From: Flavobacteriaceae bacterium | GTDB lineage: Bacteria; Bacteroidota; Bacteroidia; Flavobacteriales; Flavobacteriaceae | Assembly (NCBI GenBank): GCA_030625995.1 | Contig: DAOUPU010000002.1 | Location: 1-34,467 of the forward strand | Direction of reading: 5' to 3' | Length of the DNA: 34,467 nucleotides | Part shown: piece after piece, positions 14,556 through 22,694 of the stretch | Layout of the letters: every line of letters starts with the position of its first letter | How positions within the stretch are numbered: the first letter of the stretch is position 1 | The notes under the pieces: model-generated | Seen by the model: only the letters and a program-made list of their open reading frames with translations | Told to the model about the DNA's origin: nothing | Database searches by the model: none | Program-made: the position numbers and the translations under genes

Positions 14556-15110
14556 TTATGTATTGGTTATAATTTCAGCTAGTAATTTTTTGGCTCTTAA
14601 CAACTTAACTTTTACGTTGTTCATAGGCTCATCTAATTTTTCGCTAATTTCCTTATAACTCAATTCAAGAAAATATCTCATATTAATTACATCCTGATAA
14701 TGTGGTTTTAACTGCTTGATGTATCCTTTTAGTTGAGCCAAATTTTGTTCTTGTATGAGCTGGTCAGCAGGGGAAGGGTCATCATCAATAATTTTATGAA
14801 CTTCTTTGTGACTCTTGTTCAAGGAAATAGTTTCTGTCTTTTTCTTTCTTAAATAATCTATATAAATATTATTTGAAATTGTAAGGAGCCACGTCTTAAA
14901 TTGATAATTTTCATCATATGTTGCTATTTTATCAAAGGCTCTCGCAAAAGTTTTGATGGTAGTATCTTCTGCTTCATCTTCATCTTTACATTTGTTTAGT
15001 TGAAATCGATAAACATCCTTCCAAAAAGTGTTTAGTAAGGCATTAAAAGCTTTTTGATCACCTTCTTTGGCTTGATTTACCAATAAATTAATATTCGTGT
15101 TATCCTTCAT
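14556..15110 (-). CDS. ECF-type RNA polymerase sigma factor
   Basis: 184 residues from the ATG at 15110. The frame is open further upstream into the glycosyltransferase, but the ATG 7 bases after that gene's stop gives the usual N-terminus. Region 2 (FWKDVYRFQLNKC through TWLLTISNNIYIDYLRKKK) binds the -10 element and core enzyme; region 4 (LKPHYQDVINMRYFLELSYKEIS, then KVKLLRAKKLL) binds the -35 element. No anti-sigma gene is adjacent, which is unusual for ECF factors; the next gene downstream is the Nramp-like transporter, a possible target or partner. Its regulon is unknown. Confidence 0.92.
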   Translation of the reverse strand: MKDNTNINLLVNQAKEGDQKAFNALLNTFWKDVYRFQLNKCKDEDEAEDTTIKTFARAFDKIATYDENYQFKTWLLTISNNIYIDYLRKKKTETISLNKSHKEVHKIIDDDPSPADQLIQEQNLAQLKGYIKQLKPHYQDVINMRYFLELSYKEISEKLDEPMNNVKVKLLRAKKLLAEIITNT

Positions 15111-15117
15111 GAATACT

Positions 15118-16221
15118 TTACCAATGGTTTGGAGGAGCAATTTTATTTTTTAAAAAAATGTACAGTTGTATAAATATAATTGAAATTTCATAGATAGGCG
15201 CATATCTTATTAAATCTTTTTCGTCTAGCTTGTTGGCAGATCTTACAATGACCATATACCAAACTAGAAAACGGACAAATATAAGAAGGTTAACAAAGAT
15301 TAAATTATAATTTAAAAACAGCAAAATAATTGCTAAAAACCAAAACAAAAACTGTGAAACATAGAAAAGAGCAAGTAATAATTTATGAGTTTTATTATAA
15401 TGAGATGCTGTGGTAATATGTCTTCTTTTTTGATGGATCCAGGCTTTGAAACTAGTCTTTGGCTCAGAAATCGTAAAGCTATCTTTCGAAAAACAAATTT
15501 CTGTATTTTGTGAATTAGCTATTTCATTGATGAATAAATCATCATCGCCAGAAATGATCTCAATGTGACTATTGAATCCTTTTGCTTCAAGAAAATCATT
15601 TTTTTTATAAGCGATATTTCTTCCCACTCCCATATAAGGCATTCCGGTTATTGAATAAGAAAAATATTGGATTGCGGTGAACAAGGTCTCAAATCGTATA
15701 ATTTTATTTAAAAAGGAATTTTCAATTTTACGATAAGGGCCATATCCCAAAACAATTGACTTGTCAGATGAAAAACAAGAGGCCATTTCCCCTATCCAAT
15801 TCTTTGAGTTTGGCTTGCAATCTGCATCCGTTAACAAGAGATGATCAAATTTGGATGCCCTAATCCCAATATTCAATGCATTTTTTTTCCCCTTGGTATT
15901 TTCTTTATTAATGGTTATAATCTTAACAGATTTATTAACGGTAGAAATTTCTTTTTGAAAATTCTTCATAATTTCCAAGGACCTATCACTTGAATTGTCA
16001 TTAACTAAAACAATTTCAAATTCTGAATACTCTTGATTCGCGAGGTAAGGAAGATTTTTTTTTAAATTAGAGGCTTCATTTTTGGCACAAATAATGACAG
16101 ACACAGGAAAGAGGTCTCCATTTTTATTTCTAATTTTTGCAAAAGAAAATCTCCCGAAAAGAAGTAAGTAATAAGTAATTTGAATTGTGGTAATTATACA
16201 AAATAATATAAAAATCCACAT
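15118..16221 (-). CDS. Membrane glycosyltransferase, GT2 family
   Basis: 367 residues. An N-terminal helix (residues ~1-22) precedes a GT-A domain beginning VSVIICAKNEA. It transfers a sugar from a nucleotide donor to a cell-surface lipid or polymer at the cytoplasmic face. The metal-binding DAD is at 132-134, GDDD at 225-228 and a QKRRH variant of the QxxRW motif at 264-268, features of processive or related GT2 enzymes. Three hydrophobic helices follow from ~278. The acceptor cannot be inferred. The sigma factor ATG lies 7 bp downstream and the small membrane protein stop is 6 bp upstream, so the three form one transcript. Confidence 0.9.
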   Translation of the reverse strand: MWIFILFCIITTIQITYYLLLFGRFSFAKIRNKNGDLFPVSVIICAKNEASNLKKNLPYLANQEYSEFEIVLVNDNSSDRSLEIMKNFQKEISTVNKSVKIITINKENTKGKKNALNIGIRASKFDHLLLTDADCKPNSKNWIGEMASCFSSDKSIVLGYGPYRKIENSFLNKIIRFETLFTAIQYFSYSITGMPYMGVGRNIAYKKNDFLEAKGFNSHIEIISGDDDLFINEIANSQNTEICFSKDSFTISEPKTSFKAWIHQKRRHITTASHYNKTHKLLLALFYVSQFLFWFLAIILLFLNYNLIFVNLLIFVRFLVWYMVIVRSANKLDEKDLIRYAPIYEISIIFIQLYIFLKNKIAPPNHW

Positions 16222-16227
16222 TCTGAA

Positions 16228-16449
16228 TTAAGATACTTTAGTTGATGCAATCGTCGTGTCTAAATTGTCTAAATTTGTTTTACACCCATCTTCATTGCCA
16301 CAGCCGCAAACAATTCCTTTTTCTTTCATTTTAACGTTATTTCCGGCGCAAGTTCCATCAAATTCACCATCCTTCTTTGCCCATATTTTAATGGCAATAC
16401 CAGCGAAGGCCAATCCAATTAAAATAATTGATAATAAAACAACTTTCAT
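16228..16449 (-). CDS. Small Cys-rich membrane protein, NqrM-like layout
   Basis: 73 residues. One N-terminal membrane helix (MKVVLLSIILIGLAFAGIAI) is followed by a soluble part with four cysteines: GTCAGNN, then CGCGNEDGC. The layout of a single helix, a G-[ST]-C-x-G motif and a C-x-C-xn-C cluster recalls NqrM (DUF539), the protein needed to mature the iron centre of Na+-NQR. The sequence similarity is modest, so this is a hypothesis. It has its own TAnnTTTG promoter and heads a transcript with a glycosyltransferase, an ECF sigma factor and an Nramp-like transporter. It is probably a metal- or redox-related membrane factor. Confidence 0.75.
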   Translation of the reverse strand: MKVVLLSIILIGLAFAGIAIKIWAKKDGEFDGTCAGNNVKMKEKGIVCGCGNEDGCKTNLDNLDTTIASTKVS

Positions 16450-16476
16450 CTCTGATTCTATTCAAATATTGAGCTG

Positions 16477-16484
16477 CAAAGTTA
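16477..16484 (-). promoter_or_regulatory. -7 promoter element (TAACTTTG) of the small Cys-rich gene operon
   Basis: TAACTTTG followed by CAGC on the - strand is an exact TAnnTTTG match, 27 bases upstream of the ATG at 16449. Confidence 0.6.
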
Positions 16485-16536
16485 CTTATTTTGTCAAAAA
16501 GAAGCGCCATTTAAAAGTTAATATTTTTTAAATCTT

Positions 16537-17301
16537 CTAGGTTAAATTCTTTATGAATAAATCGGTATCCTGTTTAAAATCATCATGAATAAATTCCGAA
16601 TCAGTTTTGCATTTTACTTTTAGCAATTTAACATCTTTGTTCCATTTGTTTCCATCAAAAAAGGATAGTCCTTTAAAATCCCTCACTTTATATAAGGATT
16701 TCACTCCATAACAGGATCCTAAATAAACATAATCTAAATTATTCTCAGCAGCCCAATAAATCACACTCTGCATGATCCACTTACCCAAACTATATTCTTG
16801 ATATTCTAAGCTAAAAAATGCAAACCAATAATGTAGGGTGCCATTTTCTATTATGGTAATTACATAACCCACTTTTTTCCCCTCTAACATGAACTCAAAA
16901 ATATGGCTGATGCTCTTAGCATTTAATATGTAGTTTAATCTTTCTCTGCTTATCTCTGCCGTAAACCTTTTTGCAGCAAAATCCATACAGAAATTTTGAA
17001 AACCAGTTTCATTAACATCAAAATTATCGATAGAAATTACTTTGAATTCTGGTTGTAGAGAGGATATTTTTTTTTCTACTCTTCTGTTTTCAGAGGAAGG
17101 ATTAAAATCTTTCAATTCAACTCTTAAACTTCTTGCCAAATAATAAGTTTCGTGATCTAAGTGGATATTGTTAGAATAGGGTAAAAATCCTTTATTGTAA
17201 ATTTCTGGAATTTCTTTTTGTGATTCTTTGATACAATATATGGCATAATTAAATGTATAACTGTTATAATCAACAAGACTTTCTGATTTAAATATTTTCA
17301 T
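16537..17301 (-). CDS. Arginyl/leucyl-tRNA-protein transferase C-domain-like protein (GNAT fold)
   Basis: 254 residues, cytoplasmic. The block VELKDFNPSSENRRVEKKI resembles the conserved F-x-PS-x-x-x-R-R region of Bpt/Ate1 aminoacyl-tRNA-protein transferases, and LGSCYGVKSLYKVRDF near residue 205 resembles their LGYxI-x-S-x-x-x-YK-x-x-F motif. Those enzymes add Leu or Arg to the N-termini of proteins to mark them for ClpAP or proteasomal decay. The N-terminal Cys cluster of true family members (CxxC type) is absent: only one Cys occurs near residue 23. It may be an aminoacyl-tRNA-dependent acyltransferase with another acceptor, or a plain GNAT enzyme. It stands alone between the EF-G paralogue and the Cys-rich protein. 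Confidence 0.72.
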   Translation of the reverse strand: MKIFKSESLVDYNSYTFNYAIYCIKESQKEIPEIYNKGFLPYSNNIHLDHETYYLARSLRVELKDFNPSSENRRVEKKISSLQPEFKVISIDNFDVNETGFQNFCMDFAAKRFTAEISRERLNYILNAKSISHIFEFMLEGKKVGYVITIIENGTLHYWFAFFSLEYQEYSLGKWIMQSVIYWAAENNLDYVYLGSCYGVKSLYKVRDFKGLSFFDGNKWNKDVKLLKVKCKTDSEFIHDDFKQDTDLFIKNLT

Positions 17302-17342
17302 AGGAAGAACTAATAGAACGTAAACTTAATAAATAAACTCAA

Positions 17343-17376
17343 AAAACGCATCAAAATTTAAATTCTAATGCGTTTT
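17343..17376 (-). terminator. Intrinsic terminator of the EF-G-like gene
   Basis: AAAACGCAT (17368-17376 on the - strand) pairs over nine bases with ATGCGTTTT (17343-17351), followed by further T. It lies 22 bp after the stop of the EF-G paralogue. Confidence 0.8.
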
Positions 17377-17398
17377 CCGATCCAAATAAATAAAACTG

Positions 17399-19504
17399 TT
17401 ATTCTTGACTGATCAATTCTTTTTGGATATTTTGAGGTACCGGTTCAAAGGAGGCGAAAGTTGTCTTGAATGTTGCTCTTCCTTGTGTTTGCGATCTCAA
17501 ACTTGTGGAATACTTGTACAATTCCGCTAAGGGTACTTTTGCCTTGATTATTTGATGTTTCCCTTCACTATCCATACCGACAATTATTGCTCTTCGCGAC
17601 TGTAAATCGGTCATTACATTACCCATCAAATCTTCAGGTACTCTTACTACCAAATCTTGAACTGGTTCCATTAATTTTGGTTTTGCTGCCAAGAATGCTG
17701 CCTTAAAAGCATGCGCTCCGGCAATTTTAAACGAAATATCATTGGAATCAACCGAATGCATTTTTCCATCATATACCATTGCCCTGATATCTCTGGCATA
17801 AGATCCTGTAAGAGGCCCTTCCTCCATAACTTCCAGAATACCCTTCATAACAGATGGTAAGTATCTTGTATCGATAACACCACCGGTAATGCAATTGTAA
17901 AAGATTAATTTACCTCCCCAGGGCAAATCCACTTCTTCTTTTTTTCTTATGTTAAATCCTTCTGGTTCAGGTATTCCTTCATGCCAAGGCTCAATTTTTA
18001 AATGTACTTCACCAAACTGACCGGCACCACCTGATTGTTTTTTGTGTTTATAACTTGTGGAAGCAGGTCTTTGAATGGTTTCTCTGTAGGCTATTCTTGG
18101 TTGTTCAAATTCAACTTTGATACCGTATATGTTCAGTAGTGTCCAATTTATTGTGGCCAAATGAAGTTCTCCCTGACAATAAAGAATCAATTGTTTAATT
18201 TCTTTCGAATATCTAATTTCGGTAGTTGGATCCTGGCTATGGATTTTTTTAAATACTTCACCTAATTTTTCATCATCCTTTTTATTTGTAGCCTTTATCG
18301 ATTTTCGTATACGGGGTTCAGGAAATACAATTGGTTTAATGGTATTGTTAAAACCTTGTGCGCGCAAGGTGTCATTGGTTTCTGTATGTTTTAATTTCAA
18401 AGTAGCTCCTATATCCCCTGCAGTTAGCTTATCTACGGCGTGTCTTTTTTTACCGTCCATAATGTACAATTGATTTAAGCTCTCCACTTCATTAGTTCTC
18501 GAATTTACCAATCGATCATTTTGTTTTACTTCGCCCGATTTCACTTTAAAAAATGTTATTTGCCCTAGATTAGGTTCATGAAAGGTTTTAAAGATAAAAA
18601 GAGAAGTAGGCTCTGAAGCCTTACACACTATGTCATTTCCTTCTACACTTTGTTCAGGTTTTAAATCGGCTGCTGCGGGTGCTACATTGTCAATAAAGCC
18701 CATCAGTCTTCCACTGCCCATATCGTGTAATGCAGAGATACAGAAAACTGGAAATAATTCGTGATTCAACATCCCTTTTTGAATTCCAAGTCGCATTTCA
18801 TCTTCATTTAATGTTCCTTTATCAAAATATAATTCCATTAATTCTTCATCATTCTCTGCAGCTTTTTCCACAAGTTCGTTGTGTAAATGATCAGCAAGTT
18901 CTTTTTGATCTTCAGGAATTGCTAATTTTTCCGGTTTTCCGCCTTCTGGTTTGAACTTGTAAACTTTCATTTTTAAGACGTCAACAATACATTGTGACCC
19001 ATCAATGAGAATAGGATATTGTACTTTCACAGCATTGTTGCCAACCAGATCTAGTATGCTTTGAAAGCTTTGGTCAAAATTTGCTTTTGGATGGTCAATT
19101 TGATTTATTACAAATAGGGTAGGACGGCTAAAGCGATTAATATATTCCCAAATGATTTCTGTTCCAACTTCAACACCATGCTGTGCATTGATTACAGTAA
19201 CTAAGGAGTCTGCAACCCTCATGGTAGAGGCAATTTCACCAATAAAATCATCCAGTCCCGGAGTGTCAATAATATTGATCTTGTAGTTACGCCATTCAGT
19301 ATGTAGAGGTGTTGCAAAAATTGAAGTTTCTCTAACTTGTTCTATTTCGTGATAGTCAGAAACGGTATTTTTATCTTCAACTTTTCCTCTACGGTTCAGA
19401 AGCCCGGCTTCAAATAGCATTGTTTCTGCCAAAGTAGTTTTGCCACTATGATGAGCACCTACCAAAGCAATGTTTTTGATATGTTTTTCGTCGTATATTT
19501 TCAT
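17399..19504 (-). CDS. EF-G paralogue with degenerate GTPase site (EF-G2 type)
   Basis: 701 residues, covering all five EF-G domains. EF-G moves tRNA and mRNA through the ribosome. G1 is GAHHSGKTT (16-24), intact. The switch-I block that normally reads RGITI is RETSI (59-62 region). G3 is DTPGLDDF (80-87), where the usual DTPGH catalytic histidine is Leu84. G4 is NQID (134-137) instead of NKMD. Domain IV is recognisable (SGGAGQFGEVHLKIEP), as is domain V (MTDLQSRRAIIVGMD). A second EF-G lacking GTP hydrolysis is known in Bacteroides, so this may be a GTP-sparing translation factor or a ribosome-associated factor; the role here is inferred. A terminator follows, and a TAACTTTA element at 19530-19537 may be its promoter. 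Confidence 0.9.
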   Translation of the reverse strand: MKIYDEKHIKNIALVGAHHSGKTTLAETMLFEAGLLNRRGKVEDKNTVSDYHEIEQVRETSIFATPLHTEWRNYKINIIDTPGLDDFIGEIASTMRVADSLVTVINAQHGVEVGTEIIWEYINRFSRPTLFVINQIDHPKANFDQSFQSILDLVGNNAVKVQYPILIDGSQCIVDVLKMKVYKFKPEGGKPEKLAIPEDQKELADHLHNELVEKAAENDEELMELYFDKGTLNEDEMRLGIQKGMLNHELFPVFCISALHDMGSGRLMGFIDNVAPAAADLKPEQSVEGNDIVCKASEPTSLFIFKTFHEPNLGQITFFKVKSGEVKQNDRLVNSRTNEVESLNQLYIMDGKKRHAVDKLTAGDIGATLKLKHTETNDTLRAQGFNNTIKPIVFPEPRIRKSIKATNKKDDEKLGEVFKKIHSQDPTTEIRYSKEIKQLILYCQGELHLATINWTLLNIYGIKVEFEQPRIAYRETIQRPASTSYKHKKQSGGAGQFGEVHLKIEPWHEGIPEPEGFNIRKKEEVDLPWGGKLIFYNCITGGVIDTRYLPSVMKGILEVMEEGPLTGSYARDIRAMVYDGKMHSVDSNDISFKIAGAHAFKAAFLAAKPKLMEPVQDLVVRVPEDLMGNVMTDLQSRRAIIVGMDSEGKHQIIKAKVPLAELYKYSTSLRSQTQGRATFKTTFASFEPVPQNIQKELISQE

Positions 19505-19628
19505 AATACTTAGTTTTGTTGAATTTGTATAAAGTTATGAAAATATCAGAACTAATTTATGATAAAAGTTAGGGTATGGAAATAAGTTATTCAGTATTCA
19601 GAAATAAGGGTATTTGGAAGAGTAGAAA

Positions 19629-20642
19629 TCAAACAATATTTACTTCTGTGTCCAGGCCGATATCGAACTTTTCCAAAACAGCTTTTAAAATATTTTGTGA
19701 TAATTCATAAATTTCCAGACCGGTAGCATTTCCATGATTCACCAGTACCAAAGCTTGGTTTTTATGTACACCTGCATTTCCAAATCGCTTTCCTTTAAAA
19801 CCACATTGTTCTATCAGCCATCCTGCAGGTATTTTCACTAAATCCTCTGAGATGTTGTAGTTTGGTATTCCAGGATATTTTTGTTTTAAACTGTTGAATT
19901 TAGCCCTATTTATTACCGGATTTTTAAAAAAACTGCCACTATTTCCAATTTCCTTTGGATCGGGTAATTTACTTTTTCTAATAGCAATAACGGCATTGGA
20001 AACATCCTTGATGGAAGGAGCTTTAATGCTATTTTTTGTTAGTTCCTCTTGTATAGCACCGTAAGATGTATTTAAAGAATGCATTTTTTTCGTTAGCTTA
20101 AAAGTAACATTGGTGATGATAAATTTATTTTTATCAATATTCTTAAAAATGGATTCACGGTACCCAAAATTACAATTTGCTTTATCGAATTTTTTTATGG
20201 TGTTCGATGCAATTTCTAAGGCTTCCAGTTGGTAAAAAACATCTTTTATTTCAACACCATAAGCACCAATATTTTGCATTGGGCTGGTGCCTACATTACC
20301 TGGTATAAGTGATAAATTTTCTATACCGCCATAATTGTGTTCCAAACACCAAAGAACAAATTCATGCCAATTTTCACCTGCTTGAACTTTTACAAATACA
20401 GCGTTATTATCCGACTCATTTCCAACTAGCTCAATTCCTTTAATATTAATATGAACTACAGGTTTTTTAATTTTTTGGGTTAGTAGAACATTACTACCTC
20501 CACTCAGGACAAAAATATCCTTATGGCAGGAAATTATTTCTTTTAATTGAGATAAAGTATTTACCGAAATGAATTTTTCTGCAATGATATCAATACCAAA
20601 AGTATTGTACTTTTTTAAGGATATATTGTTCTGGAACTTCAA
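19629..20642 (-). CDS. murB: UDP-N-acetylenolpyruvoylglucosamine reductase MurB
   Basis: 337 residues. It reduces the enolpyruvyl group to form UDP-MurNAc in peptidoglycan synthesis, using FAD and NADPH in the cytoplasm. FAD-binding blocks are LSGGSNVLL and IPGNVGTSPMQNIGAYGVEI. Catalytic residues are visible: Arg162 (YRESIF), Ser237 in GNSGSFFKNP and Glu333 near the end (DTEVNI). The tyrosine-bearing insert of type I enzymes seems present. The start overlaps the end of the aminotransferase gene by four bases, so they are co-transcribed and perhaps translationally coupled. The first ~15 residues, NNISLKKYNTFGI, match the family, which supports this start. Confidence 0.95.
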   Translation of the reverse strand: MKFQNNISLKKYNTFGIDIIAEKFISVNTLSQLKEIISCHKDIFVLSGGSNVLLTQKIKKPVVHINIKGIELVGNESDNNAVFVKVQAGENWHEFVLWCLEHNYGGIENLSLIPGNVGTSPMQNIGAYGVEIKDVFYQLEALEIASNTIKKFDKANCNFGYRESIFKNIDKNKFIITNVTFKLTKKMHSLNTSYGAIQEELTKNSIKAPSIKDVSNAVIAIRKSKLPDPKEIGNSGSFFKNPVINRAKFNSLKQKYPGIPNYNISEDLVKIPAGWLIEQCGFKGKRFGNAGVHKNQALVLVNHGNATGLEIYELSQNILKAVLEKFDIGLDTEVNIV

Positions 20643-21829
20643 TTTTTGTATTGTTCAAGTGCAAGTTTTATCAATTCAACAGACCGAATCAAACTTTTTT
20701 TATTTAATACATAGGCAATACGAATTTGATTTTTACCGGATCCTTTTGTTGAATAAAACCCACTGGCAGGAGCTACCATAACCGTTTCACCCTTGTCATT
20801 GAAACTTTCGAGCATCCATTGAGCAAAATCGTCCGCGTCATCAATTGGTAGTTCAGCAATACAATAAAAGGCACCTTTCGGGGTGGATACCTTTAAACCA
20901 CTAATTTTATTTAATTCTGAAACCAGAGTATTTCGTCTGTCAACGTATTCCTCGGTAACTTCATCAAAGTAATTTTGTGGTGTTTCTAATGCTGCTTCAC
21001 TTGCAATTAAGGCATAAGTAGGCGGGCTTAATCGAGCCTGTGCGAATTTTAATGTTGCTTGAATAATTTCTTTATTTCTCGAAACTATACAGCCAATCCT
21101 TGCGCCACACATGCTATAGCGTTTGCTAACAGAGTCGATCATTATTGCATTTTGATCAATTCCGGTTTCACTTAAAACGGAGTGATGTTGATGCCCATCG
21201 TAAATAAATTCCCGATAAACCTCGTCCGCAATCAAAAATAAATCATATTTCAAAACTAAAGTCTTTAACTTTTCGATCTCTTCTTTCGAATAAAGATAGC
21301 CTGTTGGATTGCCGGGATTACAAATTAGAATAGCTCTTGTTTTTGGTGTAATTAGTTTTTCAAATTCTTCAATTTTAGGTAGTGAGAAGCCATCATCTAT
21401 TGTAGAGACTATTGGTAAAATTTTGATTCCGTTAGCAATTGAAAATCCATTATAGTTGGCATAAAAAGGTTCTGGAATTATTATCTCGTCACCAAAATCA
21501 GTAATACTTCCTAAGGTAAATAACAAAGCCTCTGAACCTCCGGTTGTAACAATTATATCCTGAGCAGAAATATTGATATTGTGTTTTTTATAATAAGCAG
21601 CTAACTTTTCGCGATAAGTTTCCGATCCTTCACTGCGAGCATATGCCAGCACTTCTATATCATTGTTCCTAACGGCATCTAAGGCTACGCTTGGCGTTTT
21701 TATATCAGGTTGCCCTATATTTAAGTGAAAGACATTTAAACCTCTCTTTTTAGCATTTTCTGCATAAGGAACTAACTTTCTTATAGGAGATTCCGGCATT
21801 TTTTGCCCCTTTATGGAAATTTTTGGCAT
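20639..21829 (-). CDS. Class I/II pyridoxal-phosphate aminotransferase
   Basis: 396 residues, cytoplasmic fold-type I enzyme. The family blocks are HLNIGQPDI, TGGSEALLFTLG, CNPGNPTGYLYS, ADEVYREFIYDG and SVSKRYSMCGARIG, whose Lys236 binds PLP. The C-terminal arginine block is NQIRIAYVL. The sequence is close to aspartate/aromatic aminotransferases of the Igamma type, so it probably transfers amino groups among Asp, Glu and 2-oxo acids; the exact substrate is not settled. It is transcribed toward murB, overlapping by four bases. It is divergent from the YtxH gene, from which it is separated by 125 bp. Confidence 0.9.
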   Translation of the reverse strand: MPKISIKGQKMPESPIRKLVPYAENAKKRGLNVFHLNIGQPDIKTPSVALDAVRNNDIEVLAYARSEGSETYREKLAAYYKKHNINISAQDIIVTTGGSEALLFTLGSITDFGDEIIIPEPFYANYNGFSIANGIKILPIVSTIDDGFSLPKIEEFEKLITPKTRAILICNPGNPTGYLYSKEEIEKLKTLVLKYDLFLIADEVYREFIYDGHQHHSVLSETGIDQNAIMIDSVSKRYSMCGARIGCIVSRNKEIIQATLKFAQARLSPPTYALIASEAALETPQNYFDEVTEEYVDRRNTLVSELNKISGLKVSTPKGAFYCIAELPIDDADDFAQWMLESFNDKGETVMVAPASGFYSTKGSGKNQIRIAYVLNKKSLIRSVELIKLALEQYKN

Positions 21830-21895
21830 GGTTTTAATTGATTAAACTTTGATACAAAATTGCAAAATATTATTTACTAATTCAGTTTTTTTTAG

Positions 21896-21923
21896 TTGAA
21901 TCTTTTTTTATTTTGTATCTTTA
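21896..21923 (+). promoter_or_regulatory. -33/-7 promoter of the YtxH cassette
   Basis: TTG (21896-21898), a 17-base spacer and TATCTTTA (21916-21923) give both halves of a Bacteroidota sigma-A promoter (TTG ... TAnnTTTG, one mismatch). Transcription would start near 21930, about 25 bases before the ATG. Confidence 0.5.
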
Positions 21924-21954
21924 TTTAAATTAGTATTAACCAAAAACTATTGTT

Positions 21955-22317
21955 ATGTCTAGTGATTCAAAACTTTTAGTAGGACTTATAGTCGGAGCTG
22001 TAGCCGGAGCAGTGGCAGGTTTAATGTTTGCACCTGCATCTGGAAAAGAAACCCGGGAGAAAATTGCCGATAAGGCAAATGATTTAAAAGGCGATTTTGA
22101 GAGAAAATTTAACGATTTATCTGACAAAATTAAAGATCTTGAAGAAGATTCGATTCAAGATTTTAAAGCTAAATTTTACGATGTAAAAGGAGCAGTTAAA
22201 GTAAAATACGACCATATTGCAGCAAAAGTAAAACAATTGGAAAAAGAACTTGCTGAAAAAATGGAAGGCTTGAAAAAAGAAGCCAAGGAAGTAAAAGTTG
22301 AATCAAATACTGTTTAA
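21955..22317 (+). CDS. YtxH-domain envelope-stress protein
   Basis: 120 residues. One glycine- and alanine-rich membrane segment near the N-terminus (LVGLIVGAVAGAVAGLMFAP), followed by the SGKETR motif and a long charged coiled-coil rich in Lys and Glu. This is the YtxH pattern (general-stress gene in Bacillus) and also recalls the DUF883 protein YqjD, which tethers ribosomes to the inner membrane in E. coli. The next genes encode a holin-3_6-type membrane protein and an unknown, the same order as yqjD-yqjE-yqjK. A role in stationary phase or stress at the membrane is inferred from this parallel only. The promoter lies just upstream. Confidence 0.85.
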   Translation: MSSDSKLLVGLIVGAVAGAVAGLMFAPASGKETREKIADKANDLKGDFERKFNDLSDKIKDLEEDSIQDFKAKFYDVKGAVKVKYDHIAAKVKQLEKELAEKMEGLKKEAKEVKVESNTV

Positions 22318-22340
22318 AATTTCACATTTAATTTTTAATT

Positions 22341-22694
22341 ATGGTAGAACTGATTAAAAAATATGTTGAAAATAGAATTCAACTTGTTAAATTAGAACTG
22401 ATCGGTGTTTTAGCAAATGTTGCTGCAGGATTGATTAGTTCTTTTTTAATTTTTATTATGGGAATGCTTATTTTACTAATGTTTAGTCTGTCATTAGCCT
22501 TTTGGCTGACTGGCATTTTTAATAGTGAAGTTATAGGTTTTGCTATTGTTGGTGGTATTTACACGTTAATTTTTATCATATATTTACGTTTTAGTAAAAA
22601 TATTATTGATACGAAAGTAAAAGATGCGATCGTAACAGCGGCTTTAGCTGATGAAGAAGAATTACCTGAATTTAATGAAAGTACTGAATTATGA
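22341..22694 (+). CDS. Holin-3_6 superfamily membrane protein (YqjE-like)
   Basis: 117 residues with two hydrophobic helices (ISSFLIFIMGMLILLMFSLS and the stretch around GFAIVGGIYTLIFIIYL), preceded by a short amphipathic region (KKYVENRIQLVKLEL) and followed by an acidic tail. This matches the Phage_holin_3_6/YqjE family, which is widespread in bacterial chromosomes and not a sign of prophage. The gene lies 23 bp after the YtxH gene and overlaps the next gene by four bases (ATGA), so the three are one operon. Molecular activity is unknown. Confidence 0.82.
   Translation: MVELIKKYVENRIQLVKLELIGVLANVAAGLISSFLIFIMGMLILLMFSLSLAFWLTGIFNSEVIGFAIVGGIYTLIFIIYLRFSKNIIDTKVKDAIVTAALADEEELPEFNESTEL

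Noticed and set aside
22341..22694. Holin-like gene taken as a prophage remnant
   Set aside because: No integrase, capsid, tail or lysin genes are nearby, and the Phage_holin_3_6 family is common in ordinary chromosomal membrane clusters.
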